DNA of 55,378 bases from Gammaproteobacteria bacterium (GCA_029263725.1 JAJUFS010000004.1:1-55378), one strand, 5' to 3'; numbered from the stretch's first letter, positions 9,075 to 18,180 are shown. The notes: a model not told the origin generated them from the sequence alone. Translations and numbers: made by a program.

Positions 9075-10160
9075 ATGAAAGAATCCATCCGCCTCAAGCT
9101 TGAACGTCTCGTCGAACGGCACGAGGAAGTCGGCCGCCTGCTTTCCGATCCCGAGGTGATCGGCGATTCGGCGCGCTTCCGTGAACTGTCCCGCGAGTAT
9201 TCGCGCCTCGAACCGCTGGCGCGCGCCTTCACGGCATATCAGCGCGCCGTGGACGATCTCGCCACCGCCGAGCAGATGGCGAACGAACAGGACGCGGAAC
9301 TGCGCGCGCTTGCCGAGGAGGAACGCCAGGCCGCGCGCGCGCGCATCGAGGAACTCGAACCCGAGCTGCTGCGGCATCTCCTGCCGCGCGACCCGCACGA
9401 TGACGACAACGTCTTCCTGGAAATCCGCGCCGGCACCGGCGGCGACGAGGCGGCGCTGTTCGCCGGCGACCTGTTCCGCATGTACTCGCGCTACGCCGAA
9501 CAGCAGGGCTGGCAGGTGGAAGTGCTCTCGGCCTCCGAGGGCGAGCACGGCGGCTACAAGGAAATCATCTCGCGCATCATCGGCGAAGGTGCGTACTCGC
9601 AGCTCAAGTTCGAATCCGGCGCGCACCGCGTGCAGCGCGTGCCCGCGACCGAGTCGCAGGGCCGCATCCACACTTCCGCCTGCACCGTGGCGGTGATGCC
9701 GGAAGTCGCGGAAGTGGATGACATCGACATCAACCCGAACGACCTTCGCATCGACACCTTCCGCGCCTCCGGCGCGGGCGGCCAGCACGTCAACAAGACC
9801 GATTCGGCCATCCGCATCACTCACCTGCCCACCGGTGTGGTGGTGGAATGCCAGGACGAACGCTCGCAGCACAAGAACCGCGCGCGTGCGATGGCGCTGC
9901 TGAAAGCCAGGCTCCTGAACGCCGAACGCGAGCGGCAGATGAGCGAACAGTCCGAGACGCGCCGCCAGCTGGTGGGCTCCGGCGATCGTTCCGAGCGCAT
10001 TCGCACCTACAATTTCCCGCAGGGACGCGTCACCGACCACCGCATCAACCTCACGGTGTACAAGCTTGACCAGGTGATGCAGGGCGAGCTCGCCGAGATC
10101 ATCCAGCCGCTGATGAACGAGTACCAGGCGGATCAGCTGGCGCAGTTGAGCGAGGCGTGA
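9075..10160 (+). CDS. prfA: Peptide chain release factor 1
   Basis: RF1 reads UAA and UAG and triggers peptide release. The PAT tripeptide in [14 protein letters not shown] is the RF1-type stop-codon reader. The GGQ motif ([13 protein letters not shown]) ends at Gln237, the residue methylated by PrmC. The 361-residue length is normal. prmC usually follows directly, but here it is about 4.5 kb downstream. The stop codon is the TGA of a GTGAGAG heptamer. Confidence 0.97.
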   Translation: MKESIRLKLERLVERHEEVGRLLSDPEVIGDSARFRELSREYSRLEPLARAFTAYQRAVDDLATAEQMANEQDAELRALAEEERQAARARIEELEPELLRHLLPRDPHDDDNVFLEIRAGTGGDEAALFAGDLFRMYSRYAEQQGWQVEVLSASEGEHGGYKEIISRIIGEGAYSQLKFESGAHRVQRVPATESQGRIHTSACTVAVMPEVAEVDDIDINPNDLRIDTFRASGAGGQHVNKTDSAIRITHLPTGVVVECQDERSQHKNRARAMALLKARLLNAERERQMSEQSETRRQLVGSGDRSERIRTYNFPQGRVTDHRINLTVYKLDQVMQGELAEIIQPLMNEYQADQLAQLSEA

Positions 10161-10225
10161 GAGGACGCAGCCCGGATCGAGCGCAGTGAAATCCGGGAAT
10201 GGTGGTGAGACGTTAGACGTGAGAC
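10157..10225. repeat. Heptamer repeat E3 with a nested BOX-C-like palindrome, prfA 3' end
   Basis: GTGAGAG at 10157-10163 contains the prfA stop codon. A palindromic repeat CCCGGAT (10171-10177)...ATCCGGG (10191-10197) follows, of the type common in enterobacterial and xanthomonad intergenic repeats. Then come three direct heptamers GTGAGAC, GTTAGAC, GTGAGAC (10205-10225). The heptamers lie in the same orientation on both sides, so this site does not form the long hairpin of the others. Confidence 0.7.
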
Positions 10226-10266
10226 GACGGCAGGACGCCGCTCCCACGGCCATCAGGGAGAAGACA

Positions 10267-10755
10267 ATGGTGATCGCGGATTTTCATCATCGCCTGGCGG
10301 CGTTCGTGATCGACTGGCACATCCGCACGATTCCGGTGGCGGTGTGGGGACTGTGGCTGTTCTCGCGCTGGTTCCCGGAGTTCTTCGTCGCGGCCACGGG
10401 AAACCCCCACGAGGCGCTGTCGCTCGCATGGACGCTGTTCGCGCCCATGTTGCAGGAGCCGCCGGTCCATTGGACGGGCATCGCATCGCTCGCCGCCTAC
10501 CTGCTCTATCACCCGCTCGTGGAGCTCCTCATGAAGGGCGATTCGCCCGGCAAGCGCATGAGCGGCATCAGCGTGCGCACCGTGAACGGCGCCGTACCGG
10601 ATGCGAAGGCGATCCTGCTGCGCAATCTCATGCGCGCCGTCGAGTTCCTGCCTTTCGGATACCTCGCCGGCCTGTATGCAATGTGGCGCTCGCCCGAACA
10701 CGCGCGTTACGGCGATCGCCTTGCCGGTACGCGCGTGGTGATGCGCAAGGCCTGA
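10267..10755 (+). CDS. RDD-family membrane protein
   Basis: I chose the ATG at 10267 (162 residues) because it follows a GGGAGAAG ribosome site; an upstream in-frame start would translate repeat sequence. The product has the RDD pattern: a polar N-terminus with FHHRLAAFVIDW, two or three hydrophobic segments, KGDSPGKRMSGI between them, and a final ARYGDRLAGTRVV. RDD proteins sit in the inner membrane and most are of unknown role, though some act in sodium/proton transport. It ends back to back with the oxygenase gene on the other strand. Confidence 0.8.
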   Translation: MVIADFHHRLAAFVIDWHIRTIPVAVWGLWLFSRWFPEFFVAATGNPHEALSLAWTLFAPMLQEPPVHWTGIASLAAYLLYHPLVELLMKGDSPGKRMSGISVRTVNGAVPDAKAILLRNLMRAVEFLPFGYLAGLYAMWRSPEHARYGDRLAGTRVVMRKA

Positions 10756-11382
10756 TTACGGCAACAGTCCGTCGCGGGTCCTGAACCAGCCGGTGAGCGA
10801 CAGGCGCTCGCGCTTCGCCGGCAGCACCTCGTGCGGAATCTCGTGGCTGAGGAAGGCCACCAGCGTGCCGGCTTCCGGCAGCACATCCAGTACCCGCTCA
10901 CCCTCGCCGTCCGGCAGGTACATGCGAAGCTCGCCGCCGTCGTCCTTTGCCCAGTCATCGTTGAGATAGAGAATCACCGACAGCTTGCGGTGCTGCGCGC
11001 CGCGAAACTGATCGACGTGCCGGCGGTAGAAGCGCCCGGGCGGATACACCGTCACATGGCCCTCGTATTCGTACAGGCCGAGCAGCAGCTCGCGATTGCA
11101 GGCCAGGCGCAGCGGTTCGTAGTAACCGGCAAGGAACTCGGAAAACGGACCGGGCGTGGAAAAGTCGATCCAGCGGACATAATCGCCGCGGATGTCCTCG
11201 CGCAGCTGCCAGCTTTCGCCGCGGCCGATGCCGGCGCGCCGCAGCTCGCCTTCCTCCCACCAAGCCATGAGGTGGTCGCGCAATGGCGCGAGTTCCTCCC
11301 GGGCCACGAAACCGGGCCGGATGGCATGACCGTGCGTGGCGATGTCGGCGGCAATGGCCACGCAGGCAGTGTCGATGTCCAA
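10756..11382 (-). CDS. 2OG-Fe(II) oxygenase (prolyl 4-hydroxylase-like)
   Basis: The C-terminal half carries the double-stranded beta-helix signature: H-x-D in RRHVDQF, a distal His in SHEIPHEVLP, and the 2-oxoglutarate-binding Arg in ERLSLTGWF. It resembles bacterial P4Hc-type hydroxylases that act on proteins or small molecules; the substrate is unknown. I place the start at the TTG at 11382 (208 residues), with GGATGG six bases before it. The longer frame runs over the neighbouring lipoprotein gene and is not credible. A GTG start at about 11352 is an alternative. Confidence 0.78.
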   Translation of the reverse strand: MDIDTACVAIAADIATHGHAIRPGFVAREELAPLRDHLMAWWEEGELRRAGIGRGESWQLREDIRGDYVRWIDFSTPGPFSEFLAGYYEPLRLACNRELLLGLYEYEGHVTVYPPGRFYRRHVDQFRGAQHRKLSVILYLNDDWAKDDGGELRMYLPDGEGERVLDVLPEAGTLVAFLSHEIPHEVLPAKRERLSLTGWFRTRDGLLP

Positions 11383-11526
11383 GCAGAACCATCCGCAACA
11401 ACACCAGGGGGCGTGAAGTCTAGCGGTTTTGCGGGCAGGAGCGGAACGGATATTAAGGCATACACCCGATGCAATCCCGCGCCATGCGGACCAAGCTAGG
11501 TTTCTTCCTTGCAAGGAGGTGTTCGC

Positions 11527-11784
11527 ATGAAAGACCGACTGACGCTGTTGCTCGCCGCGGTATTCGCGCTGTTCCTCGCAGGCTGCGACCAGCCGGCCCA
11601 GCAGGAGGAGCCCGAGCAGCAACCGCCGACCACCACGGCGCCCGATGAGGGCGGACCGGCCATGACCGACCCGGCGGCAGATCCGACCGAACCTGACCTG
11701 TCCACGGAAACCACTTCGTCCGAGATGGGCGAACAGGAACGGCAGCAGGAAGAGTCCGAGACCACGGAACCGCCGCCGCGCTGA
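11527..11784 (+). CDS. Small lipoprotein rich in Glu, Gln, Pro and Thr
   Basis: An 85-residue product starting after a strong AAGGAGGTG ribosome site. A hydrophobic leader ends in the lipobox LAGC (Cys20, followed by Asp). The mature part is low-complexity (EEPEQQPP, TTTAPDEGG, QERQQEESETTEPPP) and probably unstructured. An Asp after the lipid-carrying cysteine would favour the inner membrane under the E. coli +2 rule, which may not hold here. I recognise no family. Confidence 0.75.
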   Translation: MKDRLTLLLAAVFALFLAGCDQPAQQEEPEQQPPTTTAPDEGGPAMTDPAADPTEPDLSTETTSSEMGEQERQQEESETTEPPPR

Positions 11785-11821
11785 CGGCGGCTCCGCGACG
11801 GCGTGCGCGGCAACGAAACGA

Positions 11822-11848
11822 AAAACGGCGCCCGCGGGCGCCGTTTTG
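11822..11848. terminator. Bidirectional terminator between the small lipoprotein and metB-like gene
   Basis: AAAACGGCGCCC (11822-11833) and GGGCGCCGTTTT (11836-11847) form a perfect 12-base inverted repeat with A and T runs at its ends. It sits between two convergent genes and can act in both directions. Confidence 0.9.
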
Positions 11849-11866
11849 TCGTCGGAACGGTTGCCG

Positions 11867-13033
11867 TCAGCTCAAGGCGCTGTCGAGGTCCGCGATCAGG
11901 TCCTCGAGGTCCTCGATGCCCACCGACAATCTCAGCAGGTTGTCGGTGATGCCGAGCTTCGCGCGGATCTCCGCCGGGATGGAAGCGTGCGTCATGATCG
12001 CCGGATGATTGACCAGCGATTCCACGCCGCCCAGCGATTCCGCCAGCGCGAAGATTTCCAGCCGCTGCAGGAAGCCGCGCGTCGCCTCCAGGTCGCCGCG
12101 CAGGCGCATGGTGACGATGCCGCCCGCACCCTTCATCTGCCGGCGCGCCAGCTCATGCTGCGGATGGCTCAGCAGGCCGGGATAGATCACCTCTTCCACC
12201 GCCGGATGCTTTTCCAGGAACTCCGCCACCGCCAGCGCGTTCTGGTTGTGCCGCTCCATGCGCACCGCCAGCGTCTTCAGCGAGCGCAGCGCGAGGAAGG
12301 AATCGAACGGGCCCTGCACGGCGCCGATGGAGTTCTGCAGGAAGCCGATCTGCTCGCCGAGCTCGCCATCCTTCACCACCACCACGCCGCCGACCATGTC
12401 GGAATGCCCGGCGATGTACTTGGTGGCCGAATGCACCACGATGTCGAAGCCGTATTCCAGCGGCCGCTGCGCCCAGGGCGAGGCGAAGGTGTTGTCGCAC
12501 ACTGCGATGATGCCCTTCGCCTTCGCAATCTTCGCGATTGCTTCCAGGTCGACGAGCTTCAGCATCGGATTGGTCGGCGTCTCCACCCACACCATCTTCG
12601 TTTCCGGGCGGATGGCCTTCTCGAAGCTGGCCGGATCGGACAGGTCCACGAAATCGAACTTCAGCCCGGCGCTGCGCTCGCGCACGCGATGGAACAGCCG
12701 GAAGGTGCCGCCGTAGAGATCGTCCATGGCGACGACGTGATCGCCGCTGTCCAGCAGCTCCAGCAAGGTCGAGGTCGCCGCCATGCCCGAGGCAAAGGCG
12801 AAGCCGCGCGTGCCGGACTCGAGATCGGCGATGCAATCTTCATACGCAAAGCGCGTCGGGTTGTGCGTGCGCGAGTACTCGAAGCCCTGGTGCTCGCCCG
12901 GGCCCGACTGCACGTAGGTCGAGGTCTGGTAGATCGGCGTCATGATCGCGCCAGTGGAAGGATCCGGATGCTGGCCGGCATGAATGCCGCGAGTGGCGAA
13001 ACCCTGCTTGCGCTTGTTGTCTTTCATGATCAA
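11867..13033 (-). CDS. metB: Cystathionine gamma-synthase/lyase family enzyme
   Basis: A 388-residue PLP enzyme of the Cys/Met-metabolism family. The lysine that binds PLP is Lys205 in SATKYIAGHSD. The substrate pocket includes TPIYQTSTYVQ and FEYSRTHNPTR near the N-terminus. MetB (gamma-synthase) and cystathionine gamma-lyase cannot be separated confidently by eye. Because cbs lies immediately upstream on the same strand, a gamma-lyase completing homocysteine-to-cysteine transsulfuration is at least as likely. A heptamer hairpin separates the two genes. Confidence 0.88.
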   Translation of the reverse strand: MIMKDNKRKQGFATRGIHAGQHPDPSTGAIMTPIYQTSTYVQSGPGEHQGFEYSRTHNPTRFAYEDCIADLESGTRGFAFASGMAATSTLLELLDSGDHVVAMDDLYGGTFRLFHRVRERSAGLKFDFVDLSDPASFEKAIRPETKMVWVETPTNPMLKLVDLEAIAKIAKAKGIIAVCDNTFASPWAQRPLEYGFDIVVHSATKYIAGHSDMVGGVVVVKDGELGEQIGFLQNSIGAVQGPFDSFLALRSLKTLAVRMERHNQNALAVAEFLEKHPAVEEVIYPGLLSHPQHELARRQMKGAGGIVTMRLRGDLEATRGFLQRLEIFALAESLGGVESLVNHPAIMTHASIPAEIRAKLGITDNLLRLSVGIEDLEDLIADLDSALS

Positions 13034-13060
13034 CCTTGCCTTTCTTCGTAGAGATGCAAA

Positions 13061-13137
13061 AAGGCAGAAGGAGAAGGCAGAAGAATCGCGGGCTTTTTAC
13101 CCTTCTCTCTTCTCCCTTCTTCCTTCTCCCTTCCCTA
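13061..13137. repeat. Heptamer hairpin E4 (GCAGAAG/GAGAAGG type) between cbs and the metB-like gene
   Basis: The left arm GGCAGAAGGAGAAGGCAGAA (13063-13082) faces a longer right arm of TTCTCCC/TTCTTCC units (about 13100-13132) that can pair with it. The right arm ends directly at the cbs stop codon (CTA at 13135-13137). It would form an mRNA hairpin inside the operon. Confidence 0.8.
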
Positions 13138-14493
13138 CCGCTTCCGCAGATAATTCAAGATATCCGACCGCGTGATCACGCCTTCGAAGCCGCGTTCCTC
13201 GGAGGTGATGGCCACGCAGGTTTCCATTTCCAGCATCGACATGAGGTGCTCGACGGGCGTGTTCACGTCCATGGTCGGGAAGTTGGGATTCATGGCGTTC
13301 TTCGCCGGCTGCATGAAGCCCGCCTTGTCTTCCTGCACCGCGCGGATGATGTCGAGCTCGGTGATGACGCCGAGGTAACGCGAGCCGTCGACGACCGGAA
13401 TCTGCGAGAAGCCGTGGTTGCGCAGCCGGTTGTGCGTGGTCGCCAGCGTGTCCTCCGGCCCGACCACGACGGTGGAACGGTCCGAGTGCGGCCGCGAGAT
13501 GAGATCGCGCAGGTCGCCGCAGGTCTCGCGCCTGGCGAATCCCTGGTCGAACATCCAGAAGTCGTTGTAGACCTTGGAGAGATAGCGGTTGCCGGTATCG
13601 GCGGCGAAGGTGACGACCTTCTTCGGCGTCGTCTGCGCGCGGCAGTAACGCAGCGCGGCGGCGAACATGGTGCCGGAGGAGGAGCCTGCCTGGATGCCTT
13701 CCTTCAACAGCACTTCGCGCACGGTTTCGAAGGCTTCCCTGTCGGGAATGGAATACGCGGCCTTCACCCCGGACAGGTCGCAGATGTCGGGGATGAAGTC
13801 CTCGCCGATGCCTTCCACCAGCCAGGAGCTGGACTGGATCATCTCGCCGGTGTTGATGTACGGCGCAAGGATGGAGCCTTCCGGGTCGGCCAGCACGATC
13901 TCGACGTGCGGCGCGTGCTCGCGGAGATATTTCGTGATGCCCGAGATCGTGCCGGAAGAACCGACGCCCAGCACGATGGCATCGACGTCAGGAACCTGCT
14001 CGAGGATTTCCGGCGCGGTGCTCAGTTCATGCGCGAGCGGATTGTCGGGGTTGCCGAACTGGTTGATGTAGTACCAGCCGTTTTCCTCGGCGAGGCGCCT
14101 CGCATAATCCTGGTAATACTCGGGATGGCCCTTGGCGACGTCGGAACGCGTCAGGATCACTTCCGCGCCCATGGCACGGCAGTTGAAGACCTTCTCCGGC
14201 GACATCTTGTCGGGAATCACCAGCACCAGGCGGTAACCCTTCTGCTGCGCCACCAGCGCAAGGCCGAGGCCGGTGTTGCCGGCGGTGGATTCGATCAGCG
14301 TGTCACCGGGCTTCAGCTCGCCGCGCCTTTCGGCTTCCTCGATCATGGTGAGCGCGATGCGATCCTTCACCGAGGCGCCGGGATTCTGGAACTCCAGCTT
14401 GCAGAACAGCCGGCACGGGCCGGTATCCAGGTGGGTGAACTCGATCATCGGCGTCTTGCCGATCATTTCCAGGACGTTCTTGTAGACCTTCAT
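13135..14493 (-). CDS. cbs: Cystathionine beta-synthase
   Basis: Condenses homocysteine with serine to cystathionine. The 452-residue product has a fold-type II PLP domain with Lys43 in NPGASVKDRIAL, the substrate loop ESTAGNTG, and the phosphate-binding GSSSGT. A C-terminal pair of CBS domains spans about residues 335-452 (AAYSIPD is in the linker; IPVVDGSRYLGVITELDII in the first domain). It has no N-terminal heme-binding extension. It is followed by the metB-like gene and is divergent from prmC. Confidence 0.95.
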   Translation of the reverse strand: MKVYKNVLEMIGKTPMIEFTHLDTGPCRLFCKLEFQNPGASVKDRIALTMIEEAERRGELKPGDTLIESTAGNTGLGLALVAQQKGYRLVLVIPDKMSPEKVFNCRAMGAEVILTRSDVAKGHPEYYQDYARRLAEENGWYYINQFGNPDNPLAHELSTAPEILEQVPDVDAIVLGVGSSGTISGITKYLREHAPHVEIVLADPEGSILAPYINTGEMIQSSSWLVEGIGEDFIPDICDLSGVKAAYSIPDREAFETVREVLLKEGIQAGSSSGTMFAAALRYCRAQTTPKKVVTFAADTGNRYLSKVYNDFWMFDQGFARRETCGDLRDLISRPHSDRSTVVVGPEDTLATTHNRLRNHGFSQIPVVDGSRYLGVITELDIIRAVQEDKAGFMQPAKNAMNPNFPTMDVNTPVEHLMSMLEMETCVAITSEERGFEGVITRSDILNYLRKR

Positions 14494-14643
14494 GGAAAAC
14501 CCGTGCTGGTGGATTTGGCGGCGGGGGCCGCGGACAAGTGGCGGCCATCATACTACAGGGCCCCTGTTGCTGCCCCGCGGCCACGGCGCCACGCACCCGC
14601 GGGGATGCGTTATTCTTGCGGGCCGCATCAACCCCGGCGCGCC

Positions 14644-15483
14644 ATGCTCCCGACCTACCAGGAAATGCTCCAGGCGGCGATCGCCCGCCTCGGCGAAAGC
14701 AGCGACAGCCCGCGGCTGGACGCCGAAGTGCTGCTCGCGCATGCGCTCGGAAAGCCGCGCAGCCACATCGCCGCCTGGCCGGAACGGCAGGCGACGGCCG
14801 AACAGGCACAGGCCTTCGAGAAGCTGCTGGCAAGGCGGCTCGGCGGCGAACCCGTGGCGCACATTCTCGGCGAACGCGAATTCTGGTCGCTGCCGCTTGC
14901 GGTGACACCGCACACGCTGATCCCGCGCCCCGACACCGAGATCCTGGTGGAAGCCGCGCTGGAACGCATCCCGGAAGATGCCGCCTGCAAGGTGCTGGAC
15001 CTCGGCACCGGCACCGGCGCGATCGCGCTTGCCATAAGGAAGGAGAGGCCGCGCGCGCAGGTCTGCGCGGTGGACAGCAGCCTGGAGGCGGTGAAGGTCG
15101 CGCGGGCGAACGCGCAGGCGCTGCATCTTGATGTCGACATCCGCCATGGCCACTGGTGGCAGCCGTTCGCCGATGTCCGTTTCGACGTCATCGTCAGCAA
15201 CCCGCCGTACATTCCGGCGAGTGATCCGCATCTTGCGCAGGGCGATGTGCGTTTCGAGCCTGAAGGCGCGCTTGTTGCCGGCGCCGACGGGCTGGATGCG
15301 ATACGGGAAATCGTGGCAGGAACGCCGCCGTTGCTCGTTCCCGGCGGCTGGCTGCTCCTCGAGCACGGTTACGACCAGGCGACACCGGTAGCGGAACTGC
15401 TTGCGCGCGCGGGCTACACGGGCATAGGGTGTAGGCGCGATCTCGCCGGCCGGGATCGCGTCAGTTTCGGCCGCCGCGGGTGA
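14644..15483 (+). CDS. prmC: Release-factor glutamine methyltransferase
   Basis: The 279-residue product methylates the GGQ glutamine of RF1 and RF2. It has an N-terminal helical domain, the SAM-binding motif VLDLGTGTGAIALAI, and the catalytic motif NPPYI. The start is the ATG at 14644; the open frame continues far upstream on this strand only because it shadows cbs. Unlike most relatives, prmC is not adjacent to prfA here. It leads a plus-strand run of small genes. Confidence 0.94.
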   Translation: MLPTYQEMLQAAIARLGESSDSPRLDAEVLLAHALGKPRSHIAAWPERQATAEQAQAFEKLLARRLGGEPVAHILGEREFWSLPLAVTPHTLIPRPDTEILVEAALERIPEDAACKVLDLGTGTGAIALAIRKERPRAQVCAVDSSLEAVKVARANAQALHLDVDIRHGHWWQPFADVRFDVIVSNPPYIPASDPHLAQGDVRFEPEGALVAGADGLDAIREIVAGTPPLLVPGGWLLLEHGYDQATPVAELLARAGYTGIGCRRDLAGRDRVSFGRRG

Positions 15484-15488
15484 GGGCC

Positions 15489-15719
15489 ATGGAAACCGTC
15501 TACCGCGCTCAGCACAGCATCGATGCCCACGTGATTCGTGGCCTGCTTGAAAGCCGCGGCGTGGATGCCTACGTCACCGGGGAGTTCCTGCAAGGCGGCG
15601 CGGGTGAACTGCCTGCCTTCGGCATGGTGGAAGTGAAGGTCGCCGCCGCCGATGCTGCGCGTGCGCGCGAAATCATCCGCGCCGTGCACGATGATACCGG
15701 GGCCGAACTGGAAGCATGA
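15489..15719 (+). CDS. DUF2007-type small protein
   Basis: A 76-residue product beginning METVYRAQHSIDAHVIRGLLESRGVD, the usual N-terminus of DUF2007 (putative signal-transducing protein) with its ferredoxin-like fold. The conserved residues AHVIRGLLE and the later VEVKVAAADAARAREII support the call. The ATG at 15489 is preferred over a GTG at 15480 that overlaps the prmC stop. Function unknown. It overlaps the next gene by 4 bases and is likely co-translated. Confidence 0.75.
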   Translation: METVYRAQHSIDAHVIRGLLESRGVDAYVTGEFLQGGAGELPAFGMVEVKVAAADAARAREIIRAVHDDTGAELEA

Positions 15720-16177
15720 TGCGCGCGCTTGCCCTGCTCGTGGCGGCGCTGCTGCTCGCCGCCTGCACCGACCCGCGCTCCGAAGAGCAGCGCGTACGCG
15801 ACTTCCTGCAAGAAGTGGAAACCCTAGCGGAAGGGCGCGACTACATGTCGCTCGTGGACCTGATCGCCGGCGACTACATGGACAGTCGCGGCAACGACAA
15901 GCTGAAGGCCGCGGCGATCCTGCGCGCCTTCTACCTGCGCAACCGTGAAGTACACTTGTACGTGCGTCCGGGCGAGATCAGCTTTCCCTCGCCGGGATTT
16001 GCGAAGGTGACCGTGCACGTGGCCATGGCACGCCGGCCCATGCTGGAAAGCGAGGCCGCGCGGCTGCCCGTCGCCAACATGCACGAAGTGCAGCTGGAAC
16101 TGCTGGAATCCGGCGACAGTTACGAGATACTGCGCAGCGAATGGCAGCGCGGCAATGCCACCAATCTGGTTTTCTGA
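15716..16177 (+). CDS. Lipoprotein of unknown function
   Basis: A 153-residue protein with a clear lipobox, LLAAC at about residues 13-17, then a charged alpha/beta domain. Visible stretches include LVDLIAGDYMDSRGNDKLKAAA and LYVRPGEISFPSPGFAKVTVHVAM, which recall the SnoaL/NTF2-like proteins that measure damage or bind ligands, but I cannot assign a family. Translation is coupled to the upstream DUF2007 gene (overlap ATGATG). Probably periplasmic. Confidence 0.75.
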   Translation: MMRALALLVAALLLAACTDPRSEEQRVRDFLQEVETLAEGRDYMSLVDLIAGDYMDSRGNDKLKAAAILRAFYLRNREVHLYVRPGEISFPSPGFAKVTVHVAMARRPMLESEAARLPVANMHEVQLELLESGDSYEILRSEWQRGNATNLVF

Positions 16178-16189
16178 CGGGAGCAGGCA

Positions 16190-16582
16190 GTGAAAGAGTT
16201 CAGCACTGAGATCTGGTCGGCGCAGATTCCCGACGACTGGGAAGGCGAGGAAGACGAGGAAGGTGTGGTGCTCTACCGGCCGGAAGGCGCCGGCGAGCTG
16301 CAGATCACCGTCACCGAGAAGGAAGAAGGCCTGGTCGACGACGAGGACCTCGAGTACTTCGCCGCCGAGCTGATCGAGGCCGGCCACCAGCAGAAGATCG
16401 TGCGCGTCGGCGAACTGCAGGGCCTGCTGTTCGAGTACCGCGAGGAAGACACCTGGTGGCGCGAGTGGTATCTCGCCTACGACGAGCTGTTCTTCTACGT
16501 CACCTACGACTGCGACTTCGATGCCCGCCACGAGGAAATCCAGTTCGTGCAGGACATCCTGAAATCCATTTCCGTCCACTGA
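16190..16582 (+). CDS. Acidic hypothetical protein
   Basis: A 130-residue protein starting at GTG 16190, 12 bases after the lipoprotein gene, with GGGAGCAGG before it. It is rich in Glu, Asp and Trp (WEGEEDEEGVVLY, EDTWWREWYLAYDELFFYVTYDCDF) and has no signal peptide. The pattern of an opening amphipathic strand, a VVLYRPEG turn and the final QFVQDILKSISVH helix resembles small cytoplasmic proteins annotated as DUFs near proteobacterial toxin-immunity or stress genes. I recognise no function. Confidence 0.7.
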   Translation: MKEFSTEIWSAQIPDDWEGEEDEEGVVLYRPEGAGELQITVTEKEEGLVDDEDLEYFAAELIEAGHQQKIVRVGELQGLLFEYREEDTWWREWYLAYDELFFYVTYDCDFDARHEEIQFVQDILKSISVH

Positions 16583-16629
16583 TCCCGCATGACACATCAC
16601 TTTTCCGCGGCTGAGGCGGGCGCAAATCC

Positions 16630-17610
16630 ATGAAAAGACGCCTGCTGCTGCCGCTGCCCGGCCTGCTGCTGTGCATGCTGATCGCGCTTGCCGCAACCCT
16701 CATCGCCGCGCGCTTCGGCGGTCCGGCGCTGTTGTACGCGCTGCTCGGCGGCATGGCATTTCATTTTCTTTCCGGCAAGGCGTGGCTCGCGCCCGGCATA
16801 GGATTGTCGTCGCGCACCGTATTGCGGCTGGGCGTGGCGCTGCTCGGCGCGCGCATTTCGCTGGACCAGATTCTCGCGCTCGGCTGGACGCCGCTCGTGC
16901 TGGTGCTGGTCGCCGTGCCCTCGACCATCCTGTTCGGCGTGTTCTGTGCGACGCGGCTCGGGCTTTCACGCAGCCAGGGCACGCTCACCGGCGGCAGCGT
17001 GGCGATCTGCGGCGCCTCGGCCGCCATGGCCGTCGCCGCGGTGCTCCCCGGCCGCCCGGAACGCGAGCGGCAGCTCATATTCACCATCGTCGGCGTGACC
17101 GCGCTCAGCACCATCGCCATGGTGCTCTACCCGCTGGTCGCGGAACTGCTGGGGCTTTCCGAGCAGCAGGCCGGTTTCTTCCTCGGCGGCAGCATCCATG
17201 ACGTCGCGCAGGTGGTCGGCGCGGGTTACATGATGTCGCCGGCGATCGGCGACATCGCCACCTTCACCAAGCTGCTGCGCGTCGCGCTGCTCGCGCCGGC
17301 GGTGATCGTGATTTCACTCCTGATTTCACGCAACGGCGGCGCTTCCAGCGGCGGCGCGAGCCTGCCCGGCTTCCTGGTGGCCTTCGCGGTGCTGGTGGCG
17401 GTGAACAGTCTCGGGTGGATTCCGTCGTCGCTGCAGGCGCCGCTGGAGATGCTGTCGCGCGCCTGCCTCGTGGTTGCCATCGCCGCCATCGGCGTGAAAG
17501 CATCCTTCCGTGAACTCGCCGCGAGCGGCTGGCGCGCCGCGCTGCTGCTCATCCTGGAAACCCTTTTCCTCGCCGCGCTGGTGCTGGCGGGAATCCATCT
17601 GCTCGACTGA
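16630..17610 (+). CDS. YeiH-family (UPF0324) putative sulfate exporter
   Basis: A 326-residue inner-membrane protein with about ten hydrophobic segments. Family landmarks are [46 protein letters not shown] and [14 protein letters not shown]. Members are annotated as putative sulfate exporters from limited evidence. It precedes a cyclophilin gene by 14 bases on the same strand. No regulator is seen nearby. Confidence 0.85.
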   Translation: MKRRLLLPLPGLLLCMLIALAATLIAARFGGPALLYALLGGMAFHFLSGKAWLAPGIGLSSRTVLRLGVALLGARISLDQILALGWTPLVLVLVAVPSTILFGVFCATRLGLSRSQGTLTGGSVAICGASAAMAVAAVLPGRPERERQLIFTIVGVTALSTIAMVLYPLVAELLGLSEQQAGFFLGGSIHDVAQVVGAGYMMSPAIGDIATFTKLLRVALLAPAVIVISLLISRNGGASSGGASLPGFLVAFAVLVAVNSLGWIPSSLQAPLEMLSRACLVVAIAAIGVKASFRELAASGWRAALLLILETLFLAALVLAGIHLLD

Positions 17611-17624
17611 CCAAGGAGCCCGAC

Positions 17625-18122
17625 ATGAGCAATCCCGTGGTCGCCCTCGAGACCTCGCTGGGCGAAATCCGCATTGAACTGTTCGAGCAGGAAGCGCCGG
17701 TCACCGTGGCGAACTTCCTGCAGTACGTCGATGACGGTTTCTACGACGGCACGATCTTCCACCGCGTCATCCCCGGATTCATGATCCAGGGCGGCGGATT
17801 CACGCCGGAGATGGAACAGAAGCAGACCCGCGCGCCGATCAGGAACGAGGCCGACAACGGCCTTTCCAACGACACTTACACCATCGCCATGGCGCGCACC
17901 TCCGTGGTCGACAGCGCCACCGCGCAGTTCTTCATCAACGTCGCCGACAACGATTTCCTCAACCACGGCTCCCGCGACTTCGGTTACGCGGTGTTCGGCA
18001 AGGTCGTGGGCGGCGAGGATGTGGTGAAGAAAGTCGCCGCGGTGGAAACCGGCGTGATGTTCGGCATGCGCGACGTGCCGCGCGAAACCGTGTCCATCCT
18101 GTCCGCGAAGCGGGTGGGGTGA
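17625..18122 (+). CDS. ppiB: Cyclophilin-type peptidyl-prolyl isomerase
   Basis: A 165-residue single-domain cyclophilin without a signal peptide, so cytoplasmic. Active-site motifs [15 protein letters not shown] (catalytic Arg in FHR), [11 protein letters not shown] and [14 protein letters not shown] are intact. Bacterial cyclophilins of this size usually end with a residue pattern like the one here ([13 protein letters not shown]). The stop codon lies in a GTGAGAG heptamer. Transcription probably ends at the terminator downstream. Confidence 0.92.
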   Translation: MSNPVVALETSLGEIRIELFEQEAPVTVANFLQYVDDGFYDGTIFHRVIPGFMIQGGGFTPEMEQKQTRAPIRNEADNGLSNDTYTIAMARTSVVDSATAQFFINVADNDFLNHGSRDFGYAVFGKVVGGEDVVKKVAAVETGVMFGMRDVPRETVSILSAKRVG

Positions 18123-18159
18123 GAGGTGAGCGGTGTGAGGACGGCTGGCTGACGTCTCA
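18119..18159. repeat. Heptamer repeat E5 (GTGAGAG type), ppiB 3' end
   Basis: GTGAGAG, GTGAGCG and GTGTGAG follow each other from 18119, the first containing the ppiB stop codon. A short GACGTCTCA at about 18151-18159 could be the remains of an opposite arm. This copy looks decayed. Confidence 0.6.
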
Positions 18160-18180
18160 ATTCAAGGAAGGGAGAACGAA

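Noticed and set aside
7959-10253. A 764-codon minus-strand open frame
   Set aside because: It runs opposite hemA and prfA, both certain genes, and is His/Arg/Ala-rich in the way of high-GC antisense frames.
11383-11622. N-terminal extension of the 2OG-Fe(II) oxygenase frame
   Set aside because: It overlaps the small lipoprotein gene on the other strand and has no ribosome site; the TTG at 11382 fits the domain start.
13036-14643. A very long plus-strand open frame upstream of and in frame with prmC
   Set aside because: It is the antisense shadow of cbs in high-GC DNA. The part before ATG 14644 has no family similarity and begins in repeat sequence.
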